DNA of 64,000 nucleotides from Elysia crispata (GCA_033675545.1 JAWDGP010001472.1:86001-150000); one strand, 5' to 3'; numbered from the stretch's first letter, positions 11,410 through 24,195 are shown. Numbers and translations are program-made. The notes: generated from the letters alone by a model not told the origin.

Positions 11410-11705
11410 TTTCAAGCGCATTAATTTTGATACAATCATCACAAAAAGTTCTATTGTCTTTTTTTATCACACTCAAGTATTCAAGTCTTGATACAAGCAT
11501 CATCAAAAGTTCTAATGTCTCTTTTAATCACACTCAAGTATTGAAGTCTTGATACAATCATCATCAAAAGTTCTATTGTCTCTTTTACTCAATTTCAAGT
11601 ATTAAAGTCTTGATACAATCATCATAAAAAGTTCCATTGTCTTTTTTAATCACACTGAAGTAAAACATTCTCGATACAATAATAATCAACAGTTCTATTG
11701 TATTT
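11410..11705. repeat. About 61-bp degenerate tandem repeat, 4-5 copies
   Basis: Units share AAGTCTTGATACAATCATCA and AGTTCTATTGTCTCTTTTA segments separated by about 61-62 bp. Confidence 0.85.
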
Positions 11706-11849
11706 TTACTCGCTCTTTATTATTATTTTGTTTGTTTGGGTTTTTTTTTAGTCTATCAATCTCCTAATCCTCTATTCATTCAAGGTAATAGCTGCCATGC
11801 ATGTTACGGGTGTGCTTCTTTCTTTCCTCAATAAAAGTTTCATCCCAAT

Positions 11850-11990
11850 ACCAACTTTGTTAAATTTAAGATTTGATTTCCCTCGTCAGTTAAACAAAAG
11901 GAGTTGAAGTTTCTACATCTCCATATAAAAATCTTTGGGAAACTAAGGCGACGTTAAACCAGTAAAAAGTAAAAAGTAAAAAGATCGAAC
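11850..11990 (+). mobile_element. Possible SINE 3' end
   Basis: The segment ends with GGCGACGTTAAACCAG followed by short AGTAAAA direct repeats. A GCGACGTTAAAC-like end before a short A-rich repeat is familiar to me from molluscan SINE tails, but the body here is not diagnostic and no pol III boxes are clear. This is a weak call. Confidence 0.25.
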
Positions 11991-12054
11991 CTTCTTAAAT
12001 GAAAAAATTTATTATATCCTCATCTGTTGATCTAAATCTGGAGACTTCGTAATA

Positions 12055-12280
12055 ACAAACTTACCAGTAAAAGTATGAAACTAGATGTAGTGAGTATATG
12101 ATTAACAGACAAGCAATTAAAATATGGCACTATAGTGATGCAGAGAGTGTGTTAAAAAGTTACAATAAAAAATATGAGGTTAGATGTAAAGAGTATGTGA
12201 TGAACAAACTTATCATAAAAATATGACGTTAGATATAGATTTAGAGAGTATGTGATTAATTGACACACCTATATCACCTA
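12055..12280. repeat. About 60-bp degenerate repeat, 3-4 copies
   Basis: Recurring AATATGA...TTAGATGTA...GAGTATGTGATTAA segments about 60 bp apart, heavily diverged. Confidence 0.55.
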
Positions 12281-12385
12281 TAAACCTTCATAAATACTTA
12301 AACTATTTTTGAATGGTCTACAACAATAGAAGATGACATCAGAAAATGTGTTTCAACTTGATTTTTTTTCCTTTTCTTCTTTTTA

Positions 12386-12411
12386 TTATTATTATTATTA
12401 TTATTTTTTGC
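12386..12411. repeat. (TTA)n microsatellite
   Basis: Short pure TTA tract. Confidence 0.9.
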
Positions 12412-12847
12412 GTTTGTCAGACATAAAAAAAAGCTAAGTTCTAGTGAACAGAGAACGATTTAAACCAGCATATTGAATCATCCTCTCTGAAATCCAACCC
12501 CAAGAGCAACTTAATAGAAGAGAGGTTTGCGCGTGCGCAGCGTTGGGCCTCAGATTGCGTGACTCGACCCCAAGACGGCAATTTGACCAATTTCTGAACA
12601 AGATGGTTGTGGCAACTTTGACGCCGGCGCATGGCGGACTGCCGCTCTTATGTCGTTAGGCCCTTCTTCTTTGTGTGCGATGATTTGCCCGTCGCTCTCT
12701 CCACCCACACTGCCGAGGTCGGCTTAGTTTCGTTTCATCACCATTTCCGTCCCAGTTAGGGAATCACTTAGATATAGCCATAATAATAATATTTTTAGAA
12801 CTTCTTTATTTTTTGGTTTAGGGTTTTTTTTAGATCTTCAACTCAGA

Positions 12848-13007
12848 ATGTGGCAGAGAAATCTTGCTTCAAGTTTAGTTTTGCTTCTATTTCCCGTTTG
12901 GGCGATCGCTCGCCAAGGTGACCAATGTTCTTCTGTTATAAACGACAGATTTTGCCGTGAACACTTCTGTCAATATTCTCTTTCTTCTTTGTTTTCTCCG
13001 CTGTCAC
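12848..13007 (+). CDS. Candidate first coding exon, small secreted protein (hypothetical)
   Basis: An ATG opens a frame with a good signal-peptide profile: a short basic start, a hydrophobic core LASSLVLLLFPVWAIA (about residues 6-21), then RQGDQC. Three Cys follow within about 15 residues (27, 36, 41). Potential donors lie at CAAG|GTGACC (exon end 12917) and TCAC|GTAAGA (exon end 13007), both leaving phase 1. A pyrimidine tract plus CAG lies just before the ATG (AG at 12845-12846), so this could be an internal exon holding the start codon. If unspliced the frame runs to 13087. I recognise no family and no partner exon was found. A chance hydrophobic ORF is quite possible. Confidence 0.3.
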
Positions 13008-13354
13008 GTAAGATTAGAAACATCAATATGAGGAAAGATGCATTCCTAGAGCACAGTCTATATTCAACATGGAAAGGAAAAGAATGAGTGAGTGACAGAG
13101 AGAGAGTGAGCAAGTGAAAGACAGAAGCCAGTTTCTTCGCCTTGAATTACTGACTTGACAGAAAAACACTATAACAGCCCTGTTATGGACGCGCTGGAAA
13201 CTGTATTAAATGTTTAAAAGAAAAGAATGTTGTTTCGGTTGATGTGATTGAGCATTAAGATGTTTTGGCGGCGTGGCCTTCACCTCATTATCCGCCTGAT
13301 GTTCCCACCAGTCTTTAAGCCAGCACAGCCAAGGCAGATAGAAAAAGTAAGAAA

Positions 13355-13392
13355 AATATACACATATATACACATATATATATATATATGAA
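13355..13392. repeat. (TA)n microsatellite
   Basis: CACATATA units grading into pure TA. Confidence 0.9.
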
Positions 13393-13424
13393 ACGAATGG
13401 TCCTCGACACCGCTTTAATACGAA

Positions 13425-13665
13425 ATTATGACCCAAATACAGTTTGAATTTTGGATTCGGTCCAAATTCTCCAACCGAATACATTACATTGACACAAACA
13501 CAGGTCTAAACTTAGACTCGGTTCAAATTCTCGAACCAAATAGATAAATGCGACATAAACATAATTCTAAACTTATACCCGGCCACAATTCTCGAACCCA
13601 ATATATTCCAGTGACTGATACACAGTTATAATCTGAGAATTGATCCAGAGTCTCGAGTTCTTTAG
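13425..13665. repeat. About 63-bp degenerate repeat, 4 copies
   Basis: Each copy contains an AATTCTCGAACC-like core preceded by ACTTAGACTCGG-like sequence. Copies are strongly diverged. Confidence 0.7.
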
Positions 13666-13809
13666 ATCTTATTTGGTTTTTTACTTCACTCCTGAAAGCA
13701 GGAAAGTATTAAATCAAGATAAGGCTATATTACATTACAATTTGCTGCAACATTTATTAGAGCAGTAAATATAAAATAAAATAGAAAAAAGAAACCTATT
13801 AAAGCTGTT

Positions 13810-13956
13810 GTCTGTTGTCTGTTGAGAGAGCATTGGGCCAGCCCGCGGCCCCCTGGGAGTCAAGTCTTTGTGATCGCGAGACGAGCGCCAGCGAGATCCG
13901 TTCTCCGCGCGGTTTTAATAGAGAAGCTAGTGACCTCTCCACCTGCCTGGAGACGC
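13810..13956. other. GC-rich segment at array edge
   Basis: This stretch is noticeably richer in G+C and CpG than its surroundings, with CCCGCGGCCCC and TCTCCGCGCGG. It leads directly into the 40-bp array. It could be an untranslated exon or promoter-proximal sequence, but no frame or promoter element is convincing. Confidence 0.35.
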
Positions 13957-14985
13957 CAGTCTGAGCTCAGTGAGCAAACTGCGGGACTACTCTAGCAAGT
14001 CTGAGCTCAGTGAGCAAACTGCGGGACTACTCTAGCAAGTCTGAGCTCAGTGAGCAAACTGCGGGACTACTCTAGCAAGTCTGAGCTCAGTGAGCAAACT
14101 GCGGGACTACTCTAGCAAGTCTGAGCTCAGTGAGCAAACTGCGGGACTACTCTAGCAAGTCTGAGCTCAGTGAGCTGGCAATGGGACTGCTCGAGCTAGT
14201 CTTAGCTCAGTGAGCTTATAAGGGGACTACTGGAGCAATTCTGAGCTCAGTGAGGTCATATCGGAGCAACTGGAGTGAATGGTATTACTCTAGCTAGACT
14301 GAGCTCAGTGAGCTCACAGTGGGACTTCTCGAGCTAGTCTGAGCTCAGTGAGCTCACAATGGGACTCCTCTAATTAGTCTTAGCTCAGTGAGCTTATAAC
14401 GGGACTAGTGGAGCAATTCTGAGCTCAGTGAGGTCATATCGGAACAACTTGAGTTAATGGTATTACTCTAGCTAAACTGAGCTCAGTGAGCTCACAATGC
14501 GACTGCTCTAACTAGCCATAGCTCAGTGAGCTTATAACGAGGTTACTGGAGCAATCCTGAGCTCAGTGAGCTCACTACGGGACTACTTGAGTTAATATGA
14601 GCTCAGTGAGCTCACTATAGGACTGCTTGGGCCAGTTTGAGCTTTGTGAGGTCTCCGTGGCATTACTTAAGATAATCTGAGCTCAGTGACTTCACTACAG
14701 AACTATCTGAGCTAGTTTGAGCTCTGTGAGCTCACTATAGCACTACCTGAGTTAGTCTGAGCTCTGTGAGCTCACTATAGCACTACCTGAGTCATCTGAG
14801 CTTTGTGACCTCACTACAGAACTACCTGAGCTAGTTTGAGCTCTGTGAGCTCACTATAGGACTACCTGAGTTAGTCTGAGCTCTGTGACCTCACTACAGA
14901 AATACCTGAGCTAGTTTGAGCTCTGTGAGCTCACTATAGGACTACCTGAGTTAGTCTGAGCTTTGTGAGCTCACAACGGGACGAT
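13957..14985. repeat. 40-bp tandem repeat, about 25 copies
   Basis: The unit core is TCTGAGCTCAGTGAGC, which includes the 8-bp palindrome TGAGCTCA. The first five units are essentially identical; later ones diverge and vary in length. Most units contain GTGAGC or a one-base variant. Confidence 0.95.
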
Positions 14986-16165
14986 CTGCTAGAAATCTCT
15001 TGGGCAGCGCTGCCCTTTCTAGCTTTCATACAACATGTTTAAACTTTTCCCGAGTGGTTGCTCATAATGGAATATTTATTTTAGTTCAACTAAACAGTGA
15101 TTGTTCGGGGAGACCAGAAAGAGGCTGCGGTTTTCTCATCCTTTTGCAGAATCTGTCTTTCATTCTCTGTCTCTTTCGTCTTATTCTCTCTGTGATACTC
15201 GATCTTTCAGCTTTATTGTCCCTAAATATCTTTTCCTGTCCTACTCTTTGCGCCTTTCTCTTCATATCCTCTCAGTGTCTTCCTCTAACTTGTCGCCAAT
15301 TTCTCTCCGCGGGTAAAGATTTTTACACTTGACTTTAACCAACGCCACTGTCGTGCCGGCTCCTGTTAACAAAAGACGCGCCATCATTTTTTTTTTTTTT
15401 GGTCTAACTTCATTTTTTATCTGTACTACGAGATCTCGTATTTAAGGGGAAAAAGTGATTTCTTTTGTGTGTGTGTGGGGGGGGGGGTATGTTTGTTTAT
15501 CTTTCTTCCATTTTTTTTATTTATTTTTTTCAGTTGATCGCCACCAGAAAAAAAATTGGTACAGTATGTTCAGAGAATTATTTCACCATTAGAATGAAAA
15601 AAAACATTGCGTTTTTTTTTAATCTTTTTACGACAAGAATGTGAAGACAATTGTGGTTTTTTAAATTCTTTCACTACTAGAAAGAGAGAACATTGTAAAT
15701 TGGTCAATTCTCTTACAATAAGCGGTAGGATATTATGCGATTATCATTTTTTCGAATCATTAGAGAACGGAAAGAACGGATATGTTTAATCAGCCGCTGC
15801 TCTTAAATCCATAATGCAAGGATGAGAAGAAAAACTAACGGAGTGAGCGAGTCTCGCCGAGACAAACTCCCAGTATTAAATCAGAAGGTCGTGGGGCATC
15901 AAGAGAGGCAACCACCCACGCGGGGCCTCACGCAAACTTCACTAATCACATCGGACCTGGGCAAATCACGGCCTATTGATGATGGCGACTTACTTTAACC
16001 CAGAAGCCGCGAGTAATGTAACATCTGTATCGAATGACGTGACAACGAGTTCACTTATCAAGCGTTTCATTTTTTTTTTCATTATCGATCTTTCCTTCTG
16101 TCTTAGTTAGTCTGTTATTGGCGTTGTTGTTTTGATTCTTATAGTTATTACTTATTGTTATTATC
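14986..16165. other. Spacer, no gene seen
   Basis: Unique sequence with poly-T runs and a GT/G run (about 15467-15488). Open frames at 15000-15332 and 15607-15789 have no domain or splice context that I can support. Confidence 0.5.
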
Positions 16166-16179
16166 ATCCTCATCATCCA

Positions 16180-16275
<96 letters not shown>

Positions 16276-16292
16276 CATCATCATCATCATTG
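16166..16292. repeat. (TTA)n/(TCA)n microsatellite
   Basis: About 100 bp of pure TTA followed by TCA triplets. It produces poly-Asn, poly-Ile and poly-Leu open frames on both strands that I regard as artefacts. Confidence 0.97.
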
Positions 16293-16394
16293 TTATTGTT
16301 GATGTTGTTCTTATTGTTTGCATTTGATGCAATGATAGTGTTGATAGTTGTTGTACAAGTGTCAACGGAGTTTTGCGATCGGTAAAGATCGGTC

Positions 16395-17025
16395 GTGTTG
16401 TGAGCCATAGGTTAGGTTCCTGGAGAGCCATATGCCAGGTTCCTAGAGAGCCATATGACAGGTTCCTAGAGAGCCATATGACAGGTTTCTAGAGAGCCAT
16501 ATGCCAGGTTCTAGAGAGCCATATGACAGGTTCCTAGTGACCCATATGTCAGATTCCAAGTGAGCCATATGCCAAGTTCCTAGTGACCCATATGCCAGGT
16601 TCCTAAAGAGCCATATGCTAGGTTACTAGTGAGCCATGTGCCAGGTTTCTAGAGAGCCATATGACAGGTTCCTAGTGACCCATTTGCCAGGTTCCTAGAG
16701 AGCCATATGCCAGGTTCCTAGAGAGCCATATGCCAGGTTCCTAGAGAGCCATATGACAGGTTCCTAGAGAGCCATATGACAGGTTCCTAGGGAGCCATAT
16801 GCCAGGTTCTAGAGAGCCATATGCCAGGTTCCTAAAGAGCCATATGCTAGGTTACTAGTGAGCCATATGCCAGTTTCCTAGTAACCCATATGCTAGGTTA
16901 CTAATGAGCCATATCCAAGTTTCCTAGTAACCCATATGCTATATCACTAGTGACCCATATGCAAGGTTCCTGGTGAACCATATGCCAGGTTCCTAGTTAC
17001 CCATATGCCAGGTTTCTAGTAAATG
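16395..17025. repeat. 23-bp tandem repeat, about 27 copies
   Basis: The unit core is AGCCATATGCCAGGTTCCTA and carries a CATATG palindrome in most copies. Divergence rises to the right. Confidence 0.95.
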
Positions 17026-17254
17026 AAACAAAGAAAAGTTGAGGAATTTTTGATGTAGCTGATTTCGTTCAAGCTCTTTTTGCTTTTGCTTTTTTACTTT
17101 ATTTTCCATAAACATTTACATTTGCAATTATATTTATGCTGACTAAGCAGCTCTTTCGTTGCTTTTTCTTTTTCAGTGTTTTTTTTTTCCTTTCCATTAA
17201 TGAACCTAAATCTCTTCCACCTCTCCGTCTTGGCACATACATATTTTCTCCCGA

Positions 17255-18235
17255 GAAGTCTAGGATGACACATAGATTCTCCTCATTTCTGCCCTGGATG
17301 TTTAGAATGACACATAGTTTATCCTCATTTCTGCCCTGGATGTCTAGGATGACACATAGATTCTCCTCATTTCTGCCCTGGATGTTTAGAATGACACATA
17401 GTTTATCCTCATTTCTGCCCTGGATGTCTAGGATGACACATAGATTCGCCTCATTTCTGCCCTGGATGTTTAGAATGACACATAGATTCTCCTCATTTCT
17501 GCCCTCGATGTTTAGAATGACACATAGATTCTCCTCATTTCTGCCTTGCATGTTTAGAATGACACATAGTTTCTCCTCATTTCTGCCCTGGATGTCTAGG
17601 ATGACACATAGATTCTCCTCATTTCTCCCCTGAATGTCTATGATGACACATTGATTCTCCTCATTTCACCCCAGAAGTTTAGGGTGATACAAAGGTTCTA
17701 CCTATTTTACCCTGGATGTTTAGGGTGATACATAGGTTCTACCTAATTTACCCTAGAAGTTTAGGGTGATACATAAGTTCTACCTATTTTACCCTAGATA
17801 TTTAGGATGATACATAGGTTCTACCTATTTCATCCCAAATGTTTAGGATGATACAAAGGTTCTACCTATTTCACCCCAGAAGTTTAGGGTGATACAAAGG
17901 TTCTACCTATTTCACGCCAGAAGTTTAGGGTGATACAAAGGTTCTACCTATTTTACCCTAGATGTTTAGGGTGATACATAGGTTCTACCTATTTCACCCC
18001 AGCTGTTTAGGATAACATAAAGGTTCTACCTAGGTCACCTCGACTGTATAGGATGATACACAGGTTCTACCTATTTTAGCCTAGATGTTTAGGATAATAT
18101 AAAGGTCCTACCTAGGTCACCTCGACTGTATAGGATGATACACAGGTTCTACCTATTTTAGCCTAGATGTTTAGGATAATATAAAAGTCCTACCTAGGTC
18201 ATCTCGACTGTATAGGATGATACACAGGTTCTCCC
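17255..18235. repeat. 42-bp tandem repeat, about 23 copies, two subfamilies
   Basis: Left subfamily (to about 17660) has GACACATAGATTCTCCTCAT; right subfamily has GATACATAGGTTCTACCTAT. They align unit for unit and so share origin. The left part gives 14-codon open frames on both strands, a by-product of the length. Confidence 0.95.
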
Positions 18236-18489
18236 TTAAAGCTCAAATGAACCGAGACCTCTTTTGTCCCTTTACCCTCTGTTAGAAATCTCAGCGACTA
18301 TTTCCCTACTTCATGCCTCTTGTTGACTTTTTAGTTCATTCAGATTTCTCAAGCTATCGCGTCCAAAATCGAATTGACATCTCGTATCCAGTGCCGCGCC
18401 TTACCTTTCTATTTGTAGCCCTAATTATTTGCCATTTTCTCATTTTGTCTTTGTGTTTATCTGTCTGTTCTACACTGTCTATCTATCTC

Positions 18490-18491
18490 TT

Positions 18492-18544
<53 letters not shown>

Positions 18545-18545
18545 G

Positions 18546-18619
<74 letters not shown>

Positions 18620-18659
18620 CTGTCGCCCTCTCTTTTCATCCGATTCCGTATTGATCCCT

Positions 18660-18727
<68 letters not shown>
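18490..18727. repeat. (CT)n microsatellite tract
   Basis: Two long CT blocks are separated by about 40 bp of unique sequence (18618-18660). Ser/Leu and Arg/Glu open frames here are low-complexity artefacts. Confidence 0.97.
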
Positions 18728-18730
<3 letters not shown>

Positions 18731-19740
18731 GTTTATTTTTCTAATTCTATCATATTAATTTTCGTTCAACTCACCGATTTTTATTTCCAAAACGCTATTC
18801 AATATGTTGGTTATAAAAAAACCACACAGGCTAATCCATTGTCTCCGTAGCTTGCTGACTTTTTCCCGGCTGTCCGTACTAGAGCAAAAAATCAAACTTG
18901 ATAATAAAGGTAGTGCGCTTAACTTGAACATAAACAGAGAGATGGTGTTTTCATGTTGTGGGGTAAACAAACTGCCATTGACTACAGCACTCTATCAGAA
19001 CTGCCACGCCTCTTCAGCAAACAAGTTGTTTGTCACCCACTCAGGTTTGCGGTCTGTTAAGGAACTTCCGTGTTATGGAGTTTAAACTCCTGTGGACCGC
19101 TGGAACGATTATTGTCTCTCTTGCCATTTACATTCTGCGCGCTGCGCATGTCATCAATGATTGACTGATGCTTGCGTTTGTGCGTTTTGTTTTGCTTTGG
19201 CGTTTTGGTGTTGAATTTATTTTCCTTTTCTTTTTATGTCTGTTTTTTAGCTTTCTTTGTTTGCTTTAATTTTGATATATTTGTTTATTTCTTAATAAGT
19301 TTTTCTTTTAATTTTGAACCGGAAGTCGGCAAGCCAGTTGAGGAAGTCCAATCTAATAATTTTCCTTTCTTAAAGTGACTTCCGCTAACGCCAACCTACG
19401 TTTAGCGTAGCAAAGATGAGACAAGCTGTGTTAAATACCTGTCTCTAAGAGTTATTTTCAATATTAACAAAGAGAGGATTAAACCAGGCCACATTTGTGG
19501 TCTTTGGATGGCTTAGATAGACCAACACAGTGAGAGATTTCCTAGCTTAAGAAAACCAGAGAAATTTTTAGTATGATGTTTGTGTTGGGTAGGAATAAGA
19601 GAGAAGACTAGCCCAATCAATGGCAATAATTTGAATGATTAAAAGATTAATATTCAAGAGAACACAATGGAACTGAATTACATTCAAACAAAACAAATTA
19701 TATAGCTAGAAGACAAGTAGTTGCGAAAGCTACTGTAATT
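18728..19740. other. Spacer, no gene seen
   Basis: Mixed sequence with a T-rich stretch at about 19170-19310. The short open frames show no coding signature. Confidence 0.45.
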
Positions 19741-19885
19741 GAACGAAAAAGAGACAGACAGAGGGAAAGAGAGAGAGATAAAGAGATAAAGAGAGAGATA
19801 AAGAGAGAGAGAGTGATAAAGAGAGAGAGAGGGGTAAAGAGAGAGAGAGCAATAGTGGCTGATACATAGAGAGAAATAGAGACAG
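19741..19885. repeat. GA-rich simple sequence
   Basis: GAGA tracts interrupted by GATAAA units. Confidence 0.9.
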
Positions 19886-20750
19886 ATTGAAACAGCACTT
19901 ACAGAAAACTCATATAATGAAGAAATAAAAGAACAAATTGAAGGTTTATGTCCAGCGGATGCACAATTTCCAAGACTATGGTTATGAGAGACTGATTAGC
20001 TGAGCTAACATAGAGAGATTCACAAAACTTGAGATTAAAAAACACATAATTAATTCTTTTGAGATTTACAGTGAGGAAAAAATGGAAGCGAAAAAGATTT
20101 GAAATAGAATGGAACATAAGAATAGGAAACTGGCGAAACACTGAGATCAAAACTGGAAGATAATTAGAAGTTTGAAACTGAAGCTGTTTGAACAAAGATT
20201 TCGCATCAATGGAACAAAAACTGCAGCATCCGGTTGTGAAAATCAAATCAAAGAATTAACAATACATTCAAGGCTAGCAAAGAAAGCTTTAAGATAAACA
20301 ATGATTTTAATATAATCCTGGAAATTCATATGACTTAAATTTCAAATGAAAAGATAACTGTGAACTATGGAAGCAAATAAAGATAATGTATTGTCCAAAT
20401 ATTAGCCCGAAGGACATGGAATTACAAATACTGAACCTAAAAGATGCAAAATGGGTTCTGCTTGGCGCTAAAAAAATATTCGAATAAAACTAAGGCTTGA
20501 AAATAGTGAACTCATTAACGCAGAGCATAAAATGTGAAAAGAAGGCTTTCAGTTATAAAATTTCTCAGCTTACACATAGCTTAAACAACTGGACCAGTGA
20601 TTTTAATAAGAAAACATTTGTCTGTTTCTGAGGTCAATGTCTATCTTTTCAAGCTACGGGTAACAAACACGCTGCGCTTGCGTCTTAGTGTGAAATACTG
20701 TCGCAGTGAGTGATTATTCTAATTAGACATATGGCTCAGAGAGTATCGCT
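19886..20750. other. Spacer, no gene seen
   Basis: AT-rich unique sequence. The minus open frame at 19899-20246 lacks any recognisable motif. Confidence 0.45.
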
Positions 20751-20754
20751 CTAA

Positions 20755-21780
20755 AACTGCTTTATGCTGTATTTTTGGTCTACAGCGATGTGTTGTTTAG
20801 TGTATTTTGGTATACGGCTATATATTGTTTAGTGAGTTTGGGTCTCCGGCTATATATTGTTTAGTGAGTTTGGGTCTACGGCTATATATTGTTTAGTGAG
20901 TTTGGGTCTACGGCTATATATTGTTTAGTTAGTTTTGGTCTACTGCGATATATTGTTTAGTGAGTTTGGGTCTACGGCTATATATTGTTTAGTTAGTTTT
21001 GGTCTACTGCGATATATTGTTTAGTGAGTTTGGGTCTACGGCTATATATTGTTTACTGAGTTTTGGTCTACTGCGATATATTGTTTAGTGAGTTTGGGTA
21101 TACGGCTATATATTGTTTACTGAGTTTTGGTCTACTGCGATATATTGTTTAGTGATTTTGGGTCTACGGCTATATATTGTTTAGTGAGTTTGGGTCTACG
21201 GCTATATATTGTTTAGTGAGTTTGGGTCTCCGGCTATATATTGTTTAGTAAGTTTGGGTCTACGGCTATATATTGTTTAGTGAGTTTGGGTCTCCGGCTA
21301 TATATTGTTTAGTGAGTTTGGGTCTACGGCTATATATTGTTTAGTGAGTTTTGGTCTACGGCTATATATTGTTTAGTGAGTTTGGGTCTACGGCTATATA
21401 TTGTTTAGTGAGTTTTGGTCTACGGCTATATATTGTTTAGTGAGTTTGGGTCTACGGCTATATATTGTTTACTGAGTTTTGGTCTACTGCGATATATTGT
21501 TTAATGGATCTTGGGATACAGCTATATATATTTTTAGTGAGTTTTGGTCTATTGCGATATATTATTTAGTGAGTTTTGGTCTACTGCGATACATTGTTTA
21601 CTGAGTTTTGGTCTACTGCTATACATTTTTTAATGGATCTTGGTCTAAAGCTATATATTGTTTAGTGAGTTTTGGTCTACTGCTATGCATTTTTGTCAAG
21701 TTTTGTCTACTGATACATAGTGTTAAGTGGGTTTTTGGTCTAGGGCTATATATTGTTTAGTGGGTTTTGGTCTAGTCGCC
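20755..21780. repeat. 32-bp tandem repeat, about 32 copies
   Basis: The unit core is GGGTCTACGGCTATATATTG followed by TTTAGTGAGTTT. Central units are nearly identical; variants with CTGCGATATATT alternate in the left part. Confidence 0.95.
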
Positions 21781-23566
21781 ATATTGCTTCGTTAATGATT
21801 AAGCGAAAGTCACTTATTGCCTGAACAACTGTTGTTTTTTCAATATAACATACTGACATAGAGCCTGATTGATTTACTGCGACACATGGCATATACTGAT
21901 TGATTGTTTTAGAGTTTCATATTGTCTTTATAACTGTATTTTTTAGTGTGAAACATTACTCTTGTGACTGCTTATTAGGTTTGAATTATCGCGTTAGTGA
22001 TTGCTTGTTTTAACGTGGATTAATTAATAACTAAGTAACTCATTGTTTAAGAGAGACATATAATCTTAGTGGCTGACTTTTTTAGAGTAAGAAAATGCTT
22101 TAGTGACTATGTTGTTGCTTTGTTGTTTTGTTTTGTTTTGTTTTGTTTTTTGTAACATGCTGCCTTTGTGGCTGGTCAATCAACAGTGATATATTGACAT
22201 ATAGTGCTTGTATTTTGATTCGCACATATATCCGTAATCACTTATTGTCTAAGTCGGTGATTATTTAAGCATGACTTTTGCATAAGGGTTGGTAGCTTAA
22301 GTTTGACACATTGCCTTCTGACTGGTTCTTTTTACGTCACATATTACCTGCTTATCGATTAGTTCTTGTACATGAGTTTTTGCCTTAAAGACCATCAGAT
22401 TCTGCTTCTGAAAGACATAGTGCTCTATTGACTGTTCTTTTGGGTAAGTGTGTATATGTCAATTTGCCTAACGGATCATCCTACTGTGACATAGAAAAAT
22501 AGTGGCTGATTTCATCTGACTCTTTGCTTTAACGACTGATTGTTTTTGTCTGACACATTGCTCAAAGGACTGATAATTTTTTAAGTCACATATTGCTTTA
22601 ATGACTGTTTTTGTGTAACACATTGCCCTAATGATCGATTGTTTCTTTGTGACATATTGCTCTAATGACTGTTTTTGTGTGACACATTGCTCTAATAACA
22701 CTTTTTACGTGTGATACATTGCTCTAATGACTGATTGTTTTCGTCTGACACATTGCTCAAATGACTGATTATTTTCGATTGACATATTGCTCTAATGACT
22801 GTTTTTGTGTGACACATTGCTGTAATGGCTGTTTTCGTGTGATTTGTTGCTAAAAAAACTCATTGTTTTTGTGTGACGTATTGCGACAGTGACTGAAATT
22901 TTTTGAATGAGGCTTTACTGCTGGTTATATCGTCACGACATATTGCCTAATTGACTTATTGTTTTTACATGGCATGTTACCTTAATGACTGTCTATGTTA
23001 GAGTGACATACTTCCTTAACGACTAATTTTGATATTGCTTAAGTAATTACTTTTTTCCATTTTACGTATTGCCTTGATGACCCACTATGCTGTTATATGG
23101 CTTAATGGATTTTTGGTCTAGTGCTACATGTTGCATAGTGTTATTTTCGGTCAAGATTGACATGTTGGTTGATCATTTCTTTTTTTTTTTTTTTGGGTCT
23201 AGCGTGACATGTTGGTTAAGGAATTTTTGGTCTATCGAGATATGTTAGTTCATGAGTTTTTGGTTTAGCGTGAAATGTTGGTTAATGAGTTTTCGGTCTA
23301 GCGTGACATGTTTTAAGGGTTTGGGGCCTAGCATGACACATTACTCAGTAGGCTTTAGTTCTAGCGCGTCATAATTATTACTTTGTGGGTTTACGGTCTA
23401 GTTTTGGCATATTGCTTGCTGAGGTATCAGTCTAGTTTGGCATATTGTTTTGTGGCGTCTCGGTCTAGATCTTCATAATGTTTACTTACTGGTTAATACA
23501 AGTATCGAAATATCTTGTTTAGGAGTGGCAACGTGAAATATTACCTTAGAGATTAATTGTTTAAGA

Positions 23567-23609
<43 letters not shown>

Positions 23610-23700
23610 TTGATGACTGATTGTTTTAGTATGTTAGAATGCTGATTCACTTATCGTTATTGACAGAATACTTGATTGACTTGTTTTAGTCTTAGTGACT
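21781..23700. repeat. Degenerate 31-36-bp repeat region
   Basis: Strongly diverged units keep a GTGACATATTGC...TTAATGACTGATTG plan, recognisable at 22400-22900 and again at 23080-23480, where units begin GGTCTAGCGTGACATG. They bridge the 32-bp array on the left and the 38-bp array on the right. A pure TA microsatellite sits at 23570-23607. Confidence 0.75.
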
Positions 23701-24195
23701 GATGGTTTAAGCGTGACATCATCTTTGTATTTACAAGAGATGCTTTAAGTGTGACATCTCTATTGTCTTTACGAGAGATGGTTTAAGTGTGACATCTCTA
23801 TTGTCTTTACGAGAGATGGTTTAAGTGTGACATCTCTATTGTCTTTACGAGAGATGGTTTAAGTGTGACATCTCTATTGTCTTTACGAGAGATGGTTTAA
23901 GTGTGACATCACTGTTATCTCTACGAGAGATGGTTTAAGTGTGACATCACTGTTATCTCTACGAGAGATGGTTTAAGTGTGACATCACTGTTATCTCTAC
24001 GAGAGATGGTTTAAGTGTGACATCACTATTGCCTTTAGGAGAGATGGTTTAAGGGTGACATCACTGTTATCTCTACGAGAGATGGTTTAAGTGTGACATC
24101 ACTATTGCCTTTAGGAGAGATGGTTTAAGGGTGACATCACTATTGTCTTTAGGAGAGATGTTTTAAGTGTCACATCACTATTATCTGTACAAGAG
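23700..24195. repeat. 38-bp tandem repeat, about 13 copies
   Basis: The unit core is AGTGTGACATCTCTATTGTC followed by TTTACGAGAGATGGTTTA. Left copies are virtually identical; right copies carry CACTGTTATCTC or CACTATTGCCTT. Confidence 0.95.

Noticed and set aside
16148..16431. Poly-Asn, poly-Ile and poly-Leu ORFs
   Set aside because: They are translations of a TTA trinucleotide microsatellite.
17099..17633. ORFs on both strands over the 42-bp array
   Set aside because: Fourteen-codon repeats are open on both strands because 42 is divisible by three. The right half of the same array is not open.
18457..18758. Ser/Leu-rich and Arg/Glu-rich ORFs
   Set aside because: They are translations of a CT microsatellite.
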